A DNA stretch of 64,000 bases. It comes from Spirochaetota bacterium. Its GTDB lineage: Bacteria; Spirochaetota; UBA4802; JAKQUI01. A program made the translations under genes and the position numbers. The stretch lies in NCBI GenBank assembly GCA_029562645.1, contig JAKQUI010000069.1, forward strand, positions 124,001 through 188,000, in the 5' to 3' direction. Below, in pieces: positions 1 through 8,338 of the stretch; position 1 is the stretch's first letter; each line of letters begins with the position of its first letter. The notes beneath the pieces are model-generated. The model saw nothing but the letters and a program-made list of their open reading frames with translations, was not told the origin of the DNA and did no database searches.

Positions 1-197
1 GGGAGTATCCTGATCATATATTATGTCTCATTTAGTTATAAAAAAAAAATACCGTCGTTCCTTTTCCCCTATCTCCTGCCAAGGCCATCCAACCACCGGC
101 ACCCCTCCACTCCCGAACGAAGGAGGAAGCTCCCAACAGGATATTGCAGTGCCGAGCGCGGACAGGATGTCCAGAAAACGCTCGGCCCGGGAGGTGG
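1..197 (-). other. Region downstream of fliH with a strong hairpin
   Basis: No gene is supported here. On the minus strand, just after the fliH stop, is a two-part stem: outer arms 151-158 and 179-186 (GCCGAGCG/CGCTCGGC) and inner arms 160-164 and 168-172. No U-run follows directly. A T10 tract on the minus strand lies about 90 bases further on, near 40-49. An ATG at 17 on the minus strand could open a gene that continues off the window, but it has no ribosome binding site. fliI, which commonly follows fliH closely, is not seen. Confidence 0.5.
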
Positions 198-1124
198 TTA
201 CACCGTGCTGGTGTTCCGGATCGCCTCCTCGATGGTATCGAGCTGCGTCGAGATGCGCGCGTCGATGGCGCCCACGTCGGTCTCGATGATGCAGCCGCCG
301 CGCTCCACGCGCGAGTCCTCGTAGATGTTGACCTTCTTGAGCGACTCCATGAGCTTGATGAGCTCGTCCTTGTGCGCCGTGGTCATGTCCAGGTCCGCGA
401 AGTTCACGCGGATGTCGATGCGGTCGCGGTCCTTCACGCGCTTGATGGCTTCCTTGATGTTGTTGATGACGACCTCGCGGCGCTCCACGATCTCGTCCTT
501 GATCACCTTGCGGGCGATCATGAGGATCATCTCCGTCATGAGCTTTTCGGAGGAGCGGATGATGTCGTCGCGGATATCGACGGCGGTGGAGACGATGGTG
601 CCCAAACGGTCGATCAGGCGCATCACCTCTGCCTGCCCTTCTTTGTAGCCTTCCTCGCGCCCGGCGTCGTAGCCCTTCTTGTACGCCTCGTGCTCGATCT
701 CGGATACCTTGAGCTCGGCCTCCTTGATGATCTTCTCCGCCTCGAACTTCCCGCGCTCGATCTCGCGCTCGGAATCGATCCGGAACTTCTCGAGTTCGCC
801 CTTGATCTCCTCACGGGCGTTCTGCATCTCCTTGAAGGCGGCCTGCCGGCCGTCCTCCTCGATCCGCTTCGCCTTCTCGCGGGCATCGTCGAGCATGCGC
901 GAGACCTCTTCCTCCGTCTCGCGTCGGTAGCGCTCGAGCTCGGCCTCCATCTCCTCGATGGACGGCCCCTGGTACACGTCGACCGGGTTGCCGGACTCGT
1001 CGACCTCGAATTCCTTGTACTCCTCGTCGGTCATGACGTTCTTTTTATACTTGTCGGGGAGCTCGACTTGCTTGGGGGCCCCCGTGACCACGATCTCGCC
1101 GGGCTTGAAAACCAATCTAGACAA
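198..1124 (-). CDS. fliH: Flagellar assembly protein FliH
   Basis: FliH binds and restrains the FliI ATPase of the flagellar type III export apparatus at the cytoplasmic base of the motor. The protein has 308 residues. A long charged, coiled-coil-prone middle (about 60-170) carries a GxxxG-like stretch (KKGYDAGREEGYKEG), followed by a conserved C-terminal domain ending near EDSRVERGGCIIETDVG, which is typical of FliH/YscL. The start is a TTG at 1124, preceded by GAGGAGGAG; it overlaps the end of fliG by 8 bases, so translation is probably coupled. It is the last gene of this flagellar run inside the window. Confidence 0.93.
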   Translation of the reverse strand: MSRLVFKPGEIVVTGAPKQVELPDKYKKNVMTDEEYKEFEVDESGNPVDVYQGPSIEEMEAELERYRRETEEEVSRMLDDAREKAKRIEEDGRQAAFKEMQNAREEIKGELEKFRIDSEREIERGKFEAEKIIKEAELKVSEIEHEAYKKGYDAGREEGYKEGQAEVMRLIDRLGTIVSTAVDIRDDIIRSSEKLMTEMILMIARKVIKDEIVERREVVINNIKEAIKRVKDRDRIDIRVNFADLDMTTAHKDELIKLMESLKKVNIYEDSRVERGGCIIETDVGAIDARISTQLDTIEEAIRNTSTV

Positions 1125-2133
1125 CCAGCTCCTCCTCGCCCGCGCGCGCCACGATGATATCGCCGGCTTCCTCGAGTTTTCGGATGATGTTCACGATCTT
1201 TTGCTGCGCCTCCTCCACGTCGCGCAGCCGGATGGGACCCATGAAGTCCATGTCCTCACGCAGGAGCGAGGAGGCGCGCTTGGACATGTTGCGGAAGATC
1301 TTTTCCTGCACCTCGGCGTCCACGCCCTTGAGCGCCTTGGCGAGGTCCTGCGTATCGACCTCGCGGAGCACCTTCTGGATCGAACGGTCGTCGAGCAGGA
1401 CGATGTCCTCGAAGACGAACATCCGCTTCTTGATTTCCTCGGCGAGCTCCGGGTCCTCCTCCTCGAGCGCCTCGATGATGATCTTCTCCGTTCCGCGGTC
1501 CACCTGGTTCAGGATTTCGACGATCGCGTCCACGCCGCCCGCCGAGGTGTAGTCCTCGCTGGCCAGCGTCGAGAGCTTGCGTTCGAGCACGCGCTCCACC
1601 TCGCGGAGCACGTCCGGCGAGGTGCGGTCCATCGTGGCGATGCGCTTGGCGACGTCCGCCTGGATCTGGTGCGACAGCCCCCCGAGGATGGTCGACGCCT
1701 TGCTGGGATCGAGGTAGGCCAAAATCAGGGCGATGGTCTGCGGATGCTCGCCCTGGATGAAGTTCAGAAGATGGCTCGGGTCGGTGCGACGGATGAAGTC
1801 GAAGGGACGGACCTGCAGGCTCGAGGTGAGCCGGTTCACGATGTCGATCGCCTTCTGCGTCCCGAGCGCCCGTTCCAGCACCTCGCGCGCATAATCGATG
1901 CCGCCCGTGGAGATGAACTCCTGGGCCATCATGAGCTCCTGGAACTCCTGGAGCACCCGGTCCTTGTCCTCGGGATCGACCTTGTCCAGACGGGCGATCT
2001 CGAAGGTGAGCTGCTCGATCTCGTCCTCGCGCAGGTGCTTGAAAATCTCCGAGGACACGTCGGACCCGAGCGACACCAGAAAGACCGCCGCTTTTTGCCG
2101 TCCCGTCAGTTGCGTTTTTTTCGACTGGAGCAT
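1117..2133 (-). CDS. fliG: Flagellar motor switch protein FliG
   Basis: FliG is the rotor protein that receives torque from the stator and sits on the FliF ring. The length of 338 residues is normal. The N-terminal domain (TGRQKAAVFLVSLG...) binds FliF. The middle domain has the EHPQTIALILAYL motif, and the C-terminal domain carries the charged torque helix (residues about 270-300, DDRSIQKVLREVDTQDLAKALKG). The start ATG has only a weak upstream GGGAC. Unlike most flagellar operons, the gene has its own good promoter and a hairpin leader in the 172 bases after fliF. It overlaps fliH by 8 bases. Confidence 0.97.
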   Translation of the reverse strand: MLQSKKTQLTGRQKAAVFLVSLGSDVSSEIFKHLREDEIEQLTFEIARLDKVDPEDKDRVLQEFQELMMAQEFISTGGIDYAREVLERALGTQKAIDIVNRLTSSLQVRPFDFIRRTDPSHLLNFIQGEHPQTIALILAYLDPSKASTILGGLSHQIQADVAKRIATMDRTSPDVLREVERVLERKLSTLASEDYTSAGGVDAIVEILNQVDRGTEKIIIEALEEEDPELAEEIKKRMFVFEDIVLLDDRSIQKVLREVDTQDLAKALKGVDAEVQEKIFRNMSKRASSLLREDMDFMGPIRLRDVEEAQQKIVNIIRKLEEAGDIIVARAGEEELVV

Positions 2134-2151
2134 GGTCCCGTTACACCCGCC

Positions 2152-2180
2152 GAAGGTGAAGCCGCACCGGCTCCACCTTC
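2152..2180 (-). promoter_or_regulatory. 13-bp hairpin in the fliG leader
   Basis: Arms 2152-2164 and 2168-2180 pair over 13 positions with one G-U and a 3-base loop. The hairpin ends about 18 bases before the fliG ATG and lies downstream of the promoter at 2215-2244, so it would form in the leader RNA. It could affect ribosome access or mRNA stability. No U-run follows, so it is not an intrinsic terminator. Confidence 0.6.
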
Positions 2181-2214
2181 ATTGTCTCTCCGACCGCGCG
2201 CGCGGCGCGATGCT

Positions 2215-2244
2215 AGTATACCGTCGCGAACGACGCGGTGTCAA
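2215..2244 (-). promoter_or_regulatory. Sigma-70-type promoter for fliG
   Basis: Read on the minus strand: TTGACA (2244-2239), 18-base spacer, TATACT (2220-2215). Both boxes are near consensus. The spacer contains a small inverted repeat, CGTCG-N4-CGACG, which could be a repressor site. The predicted transcript starts about 75 bases before the fliG start. Confidence 0.7.
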
Positions 2245-2305
2245 ATAAAATATACTTCGCCGCGCTACTCACATGATCGGCCAAAAAACCGGCCGTATTG
2301 AGCCT

Positions 2306-4006
2306 TTAATCCTCAGAAAGCCACGTCCGCAGGAGCTGGGCCACATCGTCCGGGCGCTCCCGCGCCAGGTTGATGGCGTTCTCCTGGAGCTCCAGGCGCG
2401 CCTTGTCCTCGAGCGATAGCTCGACATCGACCCCCTCCTCCTCGGCCGCGCGAAGGGCCGCCTCGCGCATGCGCTGCTGTTCGGCCGCGAGCTGCTCCTC
2501 GCGCAGGCGGCGGCGCCGCGCAAGCTCCTTGTTTATGGCCCGGAACAGGAGCACGCCGATGAAGAGCGCGAACACCCCGACGAGCGCCGCGAGCAGCATT
2601 CGCTTCATCTGCTCCTTGCGCATGTATTCATCGCGCAGCGCATTCCACTGCTTGGTCCGGTCGAAGGTGATGTTCTCGACCGCGACCTGGTCGCCCCGGA
2701 TGTCGTTGAAGTTGACCGCCTTCTTGAGGATGTTCTCGGCCTGCTTCAGCTCATCCTTCGTGAGCGGCGTCTGGACCGGTTTTTTGCCGGGATCGAGGTC
2801 ATAGCTGCCGTCCGGCTTGCGCGGAAGGTCCTGCACGCTGTCGATGGCGATGGCGACCGAAATTCGGTCGAGATCATACGGGTCCTTCTCGATCTTCTTC
2901 TTGCTCTTGTTGATCGCGTGGTTGGTGATGTTCTCCTGCTTGTCGTACTTCGCGTACTGGTCGTCGCTCGCCTTGTATCCGGGCGGCTTGTTCCCCTCGG
3001 TCCCCGCCGGGCCCTCCGGGTTCCAGCCATGCCCCTGGAAATGCTCCTTGGTGGCCTTTTCCGAGATCACCAGCGAGTCCTTCACCTTGCGTTCCGAATA
3101 GGGGGTCGCCGGATTGTCCTTCTCCATCTCGATGGGGAAATGCTCCTCGCGCTCCTCGCTCACCTTGTCCCAGTTGAACTGCATGTCCAGGTTCACCACC
3201 TGGATGCGGTCGCTGGTGTATATCGCCTCGAAGGCCTTCTTGATGTTGCGTATCATCTGGGCCTTGATCTTTTCCTCGATCTTTTGCCGGTACTCGATCT
3301 TGGTGAATTCGGTCTTGGCGGCGTCCAGCTCGTCGTCGAAATCGGAAATGATCTTGCCCATCTCGTCGGTCACGGTCACGTTTTCCGGCTTGAGTTTTCC
3401 GCCGACCGCCCGCGACACGAGGTAGGTGATGCCCTTGATTTCCTTTTTGCTGAGCTTGTCATAGCCGGGGGCGAGATACACGGTCACCGCCGCGGTATAG
3501 GGATTGTCCTTGTCGGTAAACAGCTCGTCCTTGGTGATGGCGATCTCGACATCGGCCTTTTCGATGTTCTTGAGCGACTCGATGTGCCGCTTCACCTCGT
3601 CGCGCAGGGCCCGCATGTATTTCACGTCGAGCTCGCGCTCGGTCTCCGTCCATTTCGACATGTCGAAGAGCTTCCAGCCGGGAATGCCCTTGGGGATCAT
3701 ATTCTCCTGGGCGAGCTGGGTGAGGATGACCTCGCGCTTTTCCGGCCGCACGAAGACCGACGTGGTGCCCTTGGTGGAGTAGCTGTGGCCCATTTCCTCG
3801 AGCTTCTTGGTCACCCGCCCGAACTCGTCGGCCGGAAGGTCCGAGAAGAGCAGCACCTCGGGACGGCCGCTCGAAATTGAAAAAAGCACAATGAAGGCGA
3901 CCACCACCACCCCGAACACCGAGCCAATGATGATCTTTTTGGTGGTGTCCAGCTTGGCGAACAGCTCCTTCGCCTGATCCAATAGCTTTTTGAAAAACTC
4001 AACCAT
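2306..4006 (-). CDS. fliF: Flagellar M-ring (MS-ring) protein FliF
   Basis: FliF forms the MS ring in the inner membrane, on which the rotor and export gate are built. It has 566 residues. An N-terminal membrane segment lies at about 20-45 (KKIIIGSVFGVVVVAFIVL), followed by the periplasmic ring-building domains. A second membrane segment lies near 470-490 (MLLAALVGVFALFIGVLLF). The cytoplasmic tail ends in RPDDVAQLLRTWLSED, the FliG-binding end. The start is set at 4006 because GGGAGGAGGGGGCT precedes that ATG; an upstream in-frame ATG at 4030 lacks a site. Confidence 0.97.
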   Translation of the reverse strand: MVEFFKKLLDQAKELFAKLDTTKKIIIGSVFGVVVVAFIVLFSISSGRPEVLLFSDLPADEFGRVTKKLEEMGHSYSTKGTTSVFVRPEKREVILTQLAQENMIPKGIPGWKLFDMSKWTETERELDVKYMRALRDEVKRHIESLKNIEKADVEIAITKDELFTDKDNPYTAAVTVYLAPGYDKLSKKEIKGITYLVSRAVGGKLKPENVTVTDEMGKIISDFDDELDAAKTEFTKIEYRQKIEEKIKAQMIRNIKKAFEAIYTSDRIQVVNLDMQFNWDKVSEEREEHFPIEMEKDNPATPYSERKVKDSLVISEKATKEHFQGHGWNPEGPAGTEGNKPPGYKASDDQYAKYDKQENITNHAINKSKKKIEKDPYDLDRISVAIAIDSVQDLPRKPDGSYDLDPGKKPVQTPLTKDELKQAENILKKAVNFNDIRGDQVAVENITFDRTKQWNALRDEYMRKEQMKRMLLAALVGVFALFIGVLLFRAINKELARRRRLREEQLAAEQQRMREAALRAAEEEGVDVELSLEDKARLELQENAINLARERPDDVAQLLRTWLSED

Positions 4007-4212
4007 AGCCCCCTCCTCCCACGGCCGCACGGGCCCGATCCAGGATTGCCCGAATGGGTAAATATTGTCCGCACTGCGTTAAAGAGACATAATCCAGTTT
4101 ACATATATAAGTAAAATTGTAAACAAAAAAATTTATCAAATATTTTAAATTTGTAGATTATTTTCCGCCCCTCCCGAATCGGGAGGGGCGTTCAATTGCG
4201 GCGCGGCGTGGC
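4007..4212 (-). promoter_or_regulatory. fliE-fliF spacer: perfect hairpin and AT-rich inverted repeat
   Basis: Two structures lie in the 206 bases between fliE and fliF. The first is an 11-bp perfect stem with a 3-base loop (4166-4190), just after the fliE stop on the minus strand; no U-run follows it. The second is a 7-bp inverted repeat, GTTTACA-N14-TGTAAAC (4097-4124), in an AT-rich stretch. The AT-rich part has loose -35/-10-like matches, so an internal promoter for fliF is possible, but no clear consensus is seen. Confidence 0.5.
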
Positions 4213-4542
4213 CTATCGCATGTTCATGAGTTCGCGATATCCGCGTATAACCTCATCACGCACGGCCTTCGTAAAGCTGATGGCGATCTCCGCCTTCTGC
4301 CCCGCGATCATGACCGAGTGGATGTCCACCGACTCCGGGGCGTGAATCATCTGCTGCGTGAGCTTGTCGGATTCCACCTGGATATTGTTCACCTTGGAAA
4401 GCGCGGCGGTGAGCATCTCGCCGAAGGACCCGGCGACATCGTCATCGATCGGCCGCTGCTGCTTCGATGAAAAATGCAGCGGATCCGTCGTCCGCAGATT
4501 GACCATGGTGCCAACCGAGGGATTGTCGTTTGTAATTTTCAT
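4213..4542 (-). CDS. fliE: Flagellar hook-basal body protein FliE
   Basis: FliE is the adapter between the MS ring and the proximal rod and is exported by the flagellar type III system. It has 109 residues. The C-terminal half (DKLTQQMIHAPESVDIHSV... FTKAVRDEVIRGYRELMNMR) matches the FliE family, including the conserved end in which most of the helix packs into the rod. The start at 4542 is chosen because AGGAG lies 7 bases upstream. An in-frame ATG at 4587 would fall inside the preceding small ORF and lacks a site. Confidence 0.93.
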   Translation of the reverse strand: MKITNDNPSVGTMVNLRTTDPLHFSSKQQRPIDDDVAGSFGEMLTAALSKVNNIQVESDKLTQQMIHAPESVDIHSVMIAGQKAEIAISFTKAVRDEVIRGYRELMNMR

Positions 4543-4564
4543 TTTACACTCCTGTTTCTGTCGT

Positions 4565-4708
4565 TTAAAAATACCGCATATCGACAAACGAATTGCGGAT
4601 GAGTTCGGCGGTCACGCTCTTGACCGCGACCACCTTGCGATAATTATCCCGATTCGACATGTTGTGCGAAATATTCACTTCCATCTTGCCCGGTTTCTCG
4701 TTATTCAT
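4565..4708 (-). CDS. Unrecognised 47-aa ORF between flgC and fliE
   Basis: This small ORF fills most of the gap between flgC and fliE. The ATG at 4708 has a strong GGAGGTGAG site, and the stop is a TAA at 4567-4565. It sits 14 bases after flgC and 22 before fliE, so it reads as an ordinary operon member. The product begins MNNEKPGKMEVNISHNM and ends NSFVDMRYF. It is polar, with no signal peptide or membrane segment. The second half (VVAVKSVTAELIRNSFVDM) looks helical. I do not recognise a family. Because of its place among rod genes it may be a rod-related or export-related peptide; that is inference only. Confidence 0.7.
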   Translation of the reverse strand: MNNEKPGKMEVNISHNMSNRDNYRKVVAVKSVTAELIRNSFVDMRYF

Positions 4709-4722
4709 GCCTCACCTCCGGA

Positions 4723-5190
4723 TTATACGCCGCCCCGTCCGATCTCAAGGGCTCGATTGAACATCATCTTCGAATTGTTTACCATGGTAATGTTCGCCTC
4801 ATACGAACGGGACGCCGAGATAAGATCGGTCATCTCTGAAACGATGTTCACGTTCGGCATCTCCACGTATCCCTTCTTGGGCCCGATCGCGATGGCGTCC
4901 GGGTGCGTGGGATCGTACACCAGGCGGAAGGGCGCCTTGTCCTTCTCGATCTTGACCACGCGCACGCCCCTGCCCGAACCGTGATCGATGCGTTCCGGGA
5001 CCAGCGGCGACTTGTAGAACGGCCGGTGGTTCACCGGCGCGAAGATGGCGAGCTTGCGGACGAAGGGGCCGCCCTCGGTGGTCCGCGTGGTGTTGGCGTT
5101 CGCCACGTTGTTTGATATGAGGTCCATCCTGAGCCGCTGGGCCGTGAGGCCGGTCGAGGCGATATTGAAGCTATCGAACATTCCCATCAT
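4723..5190 (-). CDS. flgC: Flagellar basal-body rod protein FlgC
   Basis: FlgC is a proximal rod subunit crossing the periplasm. It has 155 residues. The N-terminal rod signature is clear (FNIASTGLTAQRLRMDLISNNVANANTTRT), and the C-terminal helix SASRSYEANITMVNNSKMMFNRAL matches FlgC. GGGGAGGT precedes the double ATG at 5190, and either Met could be used. It starts 9 bases downstream of the flgB stop, so it is translated from the same message. Confidence 0.96.
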   Translation of the reverse strand: MMGMFDSFNIASTGLTAQRLRMDLISNNVANANTTRTTEGGPFVRKLAIFAPVNHRPFYKSPLVPERIDHGSGRGVRVVKIEKDKAPFRLVYDPTHPDAIAIGPKKGYVEMPNVNIVSEMTDLISASRSYEANITMVNNSKMMFNRALEIGRGGV

Positions 5191-5199
5191 CTACCTCCC

Positions 5200-5628
5200 C
5201 TACACCTGCCGCATGATGAGCTTGAGGACCTTGTAATTCTGATTGAGACCGGTGAGAAACGCGTTGTAGCGCATGGCGTTCTTGGACGCGTCCACCATTT
5301 CCTTCTCGATGTCCACGTTGTTCCCGTCGTTGCGATAGGTCGTGTTGTAGTCGAGGTTCACGCGGGGCCGGACGCTGCGGATGTCGCGCTCCTCGTAGAA
5401 CGGGATGTGCCGATCGTCGCTCATGAGCGCGGGATACTTGTGGTCCTGGCGCGCATTGTCGTTGATGACGCGCTTGAGCTCGCTTTCGAAGTTCACCTCG
5501 CTCCGCTTGAAGTGCGGGACATCGACGTTCGCGATATTGTTGGATATCACCTTCCGTCGGAGCGATTCGGTATCGAGCCCGCGCTCCAACAGATAGTTGT
5601 TTCTCATCATCTGACTGCTTTCGAACAT
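5200..5628 (-). CDS. flgB: Flagellar basal-body rod protein FlgB
   Basis: FlgB is a proximal rod subunit and the first gene of the flgB-flgC-fliE-fliF-fliG-fliH run. It has 142 residues. The rod signature RRKVISNNIANVDVPHFKR is present near residue 25, and the end MRYNAFLTGLNQNYKVLKLIMRQV matches the family. The ATG at 5628 follows GAGGCGG; the longer frame to 5679 adds residues that do not match FlgB. The 223 bases upstream hold an A/T-run hairpin near 5687-5702 but no convincing promoter. Confidence 0.95.
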   Translation of the reverse strand: MFESSQMMRNNYLLERGLDTESLRRKVISNNIANVDVPHFKRSEVNFESELKRVINDNARQDHKYPALMSDDRHIPFYEERDIRSVRPRVNLDYNTTYRNDGNNVDIEKEMVDASKNAMRYNAFLTGLNQNYKVLKLIMRQV

Positions 5629-5851
5629 GACCGCCTCACGGATGTATAGTGCGATAGATTCCTCGCCCTCATTTCTCATTTCGGCTTTTTAAAAAAAAGC
5701 ATGAGAATTTTTTTATGGGACATAATGGGAAATTCCTCGCGTCGAGGGTTCGTTTTTTCATGGACACAGGCGTCAATCCCCTTTCACAGTGGCGATGGTC
5801 GGCGCTCGAACATTGGGAGAAACGCATTGCCGCCGGCCTGGGGAGGAAAAT

Positions 5852-7360
5852 ATGATACACGACAGATCGAAGCGCGCGGCGCTCCGCACGTCGCCCCGGT
5901 GGGGGATCGCAACGCTGCTGTGCGCCGCCATAGGGATCTCGTGCGCCACGGGCCCCCGCTATTCGGAGTTCAGCCCCACCATCTCCGCGGACGATCGGAT
6001 GATGATCTTCCAAAGCGACCGGGAGAAGCGACATCGCTTCCGTCTCTATTACAAGCAGAAGATCGACGGCCAGTGGAGGGAGCCCGTGTTCATGGAGGGG
6101 CTTGGCGCGGTCGAGGGCGACGGCGGTCCCTTTATCACCTATGACCAGAACTACCTGGTCTTCTCGTCGCTTCGGAAGGGGGGCGCGGGAAACCTGGACC
6201 TGTGGATCTCGCAGCGCCTCGGGACGACCTGGGGACCGCCGGTCAACATGGGCGCGCCGATCAATTCCTCGGGATATGACGGCTTCGGCACCATCTCACC
6301 TGACGGTAAAACCATCTTCTTCGTGCGCCAGTGCCCGGAAAAGAAGCACGGCGGCGAGGACTCGTTCGGAATATTCTTCTCGGTGAAGGACGATGCGGGA
6401 AAATGGACCGAGCCGAAAAAGATGTCCGCGCCCGTCAACGGCGAGTACAGCGATTTCGGCCCGGTGATCCTCGCCGACAACCTGTCGCTCATCTTCAGCT
6501 CGAACCGCCCGGGGGGCTTGGGGAAATACGATCTCTACAAAACCGAGCGGCTCAACGACGGGCAATGGACCGAGCCCGTGAACCTGGGCCCCGGGATCAA
6601 CACCCCCGGCGACGACATGCTGGTGAGCATCCCGGCTTCGGGGAGCGTCGTCTATTTTGGGCGGACCGACAACGAGAAGGACGACATCTACCGGATCCAC
6701 TCGATGCCCATCCCGGAGAAGCTGCAGCACACGACGGTGCTCATCGTGCGCGGGACGGTGCGCGACAAGCGCGATCCGTCGCTCACGCTCGCGGCGGGGA
6801 TCACCATCACCGACACCCGGAGCGACGAGAAGCCCATCACCATCCGGAGCAACGAGAAGGACGGCGCCTATATCGTGATCCTGAAAAAGGGAACGCTCTA
6901 CGACGTGGCCGCCGCCTGCCCGGGGTACACCTTCCACTCGCAGCGGATCGACCTGACGAAACTCGAGAAGTTCAAGGAAACCGAGGAAAACATCCTCCTG
7001 GAGCCGCTCACCGTCGGGACCAACCTCGTGCTCAACAACCTCTTCTTCAAGTACAAGAGCTACGCCCTCCTCCCGGCGTCGAAATACGAGCTCCAGCGCG
7101 TGAAAAAACTCATGGACGAGAACCCCACGCTTCGCATCGAGATCGGCGGGCACACCGACACCATCGGCCCCAAGCGGTACAACATGAAGCTGTCGCAGCA
7201 GCGCGCGCAGTCGGTGGTCGACTATCTGGCCGAGCAGGGCGTCGCGAAGGAGCGGCTCGACGCGAAGGGGTACGGGCCCGACAAGCCCATCGGCGACAAT
7301 GAAACCGAGGAGGGGAAGGAGAAGAACCGTCGGGTCGAGATCATGGTGCTGGAAAAATAG
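5852..7360 (+). CDS. Lipoprotein with PD40 repeats and an OmpA-like C-terminal domain
   Basis: This is probably an outer-membrane or periplasm-facing lipoprotein that anchors to peptidoglycan. It has 502 residues starting at the ATG after GGGGAGGAAAAT. The signal peptide ends in a lipobox-like GISC (about residues 25-32). From about 40 to 310 there are several WD40-like PD40 repeats (SADDRMMIFQSDRE, SPDGKTIFFVR, LSLIFSSNRPGGLGKYDLY). A carboxypeptidase-regulatory-like fold follows. The C-terminal OmpA domain (about 390-500) has the peptidoglycan-binding signature (GGHTDTIGPKRYNMKLSQQR ... NRRVEI). It is a single gene, convergent with the cyclase-like pair, and the two stops abut. Confidence 0.88.
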   Translation: MIHDRSKRAALRTSPRWGIATLLCAAIGISCATGPRYSEFSPTISADDRMMIFQSDREKRHRFRLYYKQKIDGQWREPVFMEGLGAVEGDGGPFITYDQNYLVFSSLRKGGAGNLDLWISQRLGTTWGPPVNMGAPINSSGYDGFGTISPDGKTIFFVRQCPEKKHGGEDSFGIFFSVKDDAGKWTEPKKMSAPVNGEYSDFGPVILADNLSLIFSSNRPGGLGKYDLYKTERLNDGQWTEPVNLGPGINTPGDDMLVSIPASGSVVYFGRTDNEKDDIYRIHSMPIPEKLQHTTVLIVRGTVRDKRDPSLTLAAGITITDTRSDEKPITIRSNEKDGAYIVILKKGTLYDVAAACPGYTFHSQRIDLTKLEKFKETEENILLEPLTVGTNLVLNNLFFKYKSYALLPASKYELQRVKKLMDENPTLRIEIGGHTDTIGPKRYNMKLSQQRAQSVVDYLAEQGVAKERLDAKGYGPDKPIGDNETEEGKEKNRRVEIMVLEK

Positions 7361-8338
7361 CTAGCGATTGAGGCGCATGCGGGTGATTTCGCGCCCCTCG
7401 AACTCGCCCGCGTGCAGGAAGTAGTCGATGAGCCATTCGGGGATATACCGCGCCGCCGTTGGGGTCAGATAGAAGTTCCCCGGCTCGGCGAACTTCTTGC
7501 CCAGGTGAAAGATCGAGTTGATGGTGTCGGACACGATGGTGCCGGTGCTCCCCCGCCCCCGGTATACGGTGCTTCCGACATGCAGCACGATGCGGAACGA
7601 CAGCAGCGTATCGAGCCCCAGGTCCTCGGTCATCATGATATGCCGGTCCATGACCATGCGAAAGCAGGCGAGAATGGCATCGCACCGCGCCCCGTCGAAG
7701 GGAAACAATATCACCCCGCCATACTCCTGCGGCATCCACAACCGACCGTGAAGCGGCTCCATCTTTTTTTCGATATGCGCCATGAACTGCGCCGAAAGCT
7801 TGTCCACGTGATGGGCGCCGATCCGCTCCTTCTGCTCCATGAGATGGTCCAGCTCAATGAACATGAAGCAGAAGGTGTATTCGCAATCGTCGCGCACCGT
7901 CGACCAATCCGCCCCCGAGAGCGGCGCGTCGAACAGGCAGGGAGCGGCCGCCTCGGGCGCCTCGCCCGGCAGGTCGATGGGCCGAAACGCCATGAGGCGC
8001 TGGATGCGCTTGAGGGTGATCCCCTGCGCGTAGAGCTTTTTCCCCACGTAGTCCGCGGCGCCCGCGAAGAAGAGCTCGCCGACGTCATCGACCGCGCCCT
8101 TGGGATCGATGATGGCGAACCGGTTGTCCCGCATTGCGGAAAGCGTTTTAATGGACCGCGACCGCTCGGCGGCGGTGAGTCCGGAAACATCCAGGTAGAC
8201 GATGGCGCGCGCCGCTGCGGCGATGGCCTTCTTGAGACTCTTCACGGGGTGCACGGCCAGGGTTATGCTCGAAACCTTTTTGAGGGCCGCGAAACAGCCA
8301 TTGATGTTTTTATTGTCCGAAAAGACGATGATATCCAT
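7361..8338 (-). CDS. Degenerate class III cyclase-like protein (C2-like half)
   Basis: The protein has 325 residues. Residues 1-115 look like a receiver-type alpha/beta domain (MDIIVFSDNKNINGCF; VYLDVSG). From about 150 to 325 it resembles a class III nucleotide cyclase domain: FCFMFIELDHLM, then SDTINSIFHLGKKF followed by PGNFYLTPTAARYIP. The second metal Asp (normally in GDG) is replaced by QEYGG, so it cannot be a complete homodimeric cyclase. It does keep Asn274 in the position used for transition-state binding. The ATG at 8338 overlaps the stop of the upstream cyclase-like gene by one base (TGATG), which implies coupled translation and perhaps a shared complex. Function is not established. 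Confidence 0.6.
   Translation of the reverse strand: MDIIVFSDNKNINGCFAALKKVSSITLAVHPVKSLKKAIAAAARAIVYLDVSGLTAAERSRSIKTLSAMRDNRFAIIDPKGAVDDVGELFFAGAADYVGKKLYAQGITLKRIQRLMAFRPIDLPGEAPEAAAPCLFDAPLSGADWSTVRDDCEYTFCFMFIELDHLMEQKERIGAHHVDKLSAQFMAHIEKKMEPLHGRLWMPQEYGGVILFPFDGARCDAILACFRMVMDRHIMMTEDLGLDTLLSFRIVLHVGSTVYRGRGSTGTIVSDTINSIFHLGKKFAEPGNFYLTPTAARYIPEWLIDYFLHAGEFEGREITRMRLNR

Noticed and set aside
144-1157. Long plus-strand reading frame (337 aa) opposite fliH
   Set aside because: It is antisense to fliH, is made of Leu/Asp/Val/His-rich residues typical of the reverse frame of a GC-rich gene, and has no ribosome site.
4166-4190. Intrinsic terminator after fliE
   Set aside because: The stem is perfect but no U-run follows on either strand, so it is reported only as a hairpin.
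5629-5700. Sigma-28 promoter before flgB
   Set aside because: A TAAA and a GCCGAA occur close together but with the wrong spacing.
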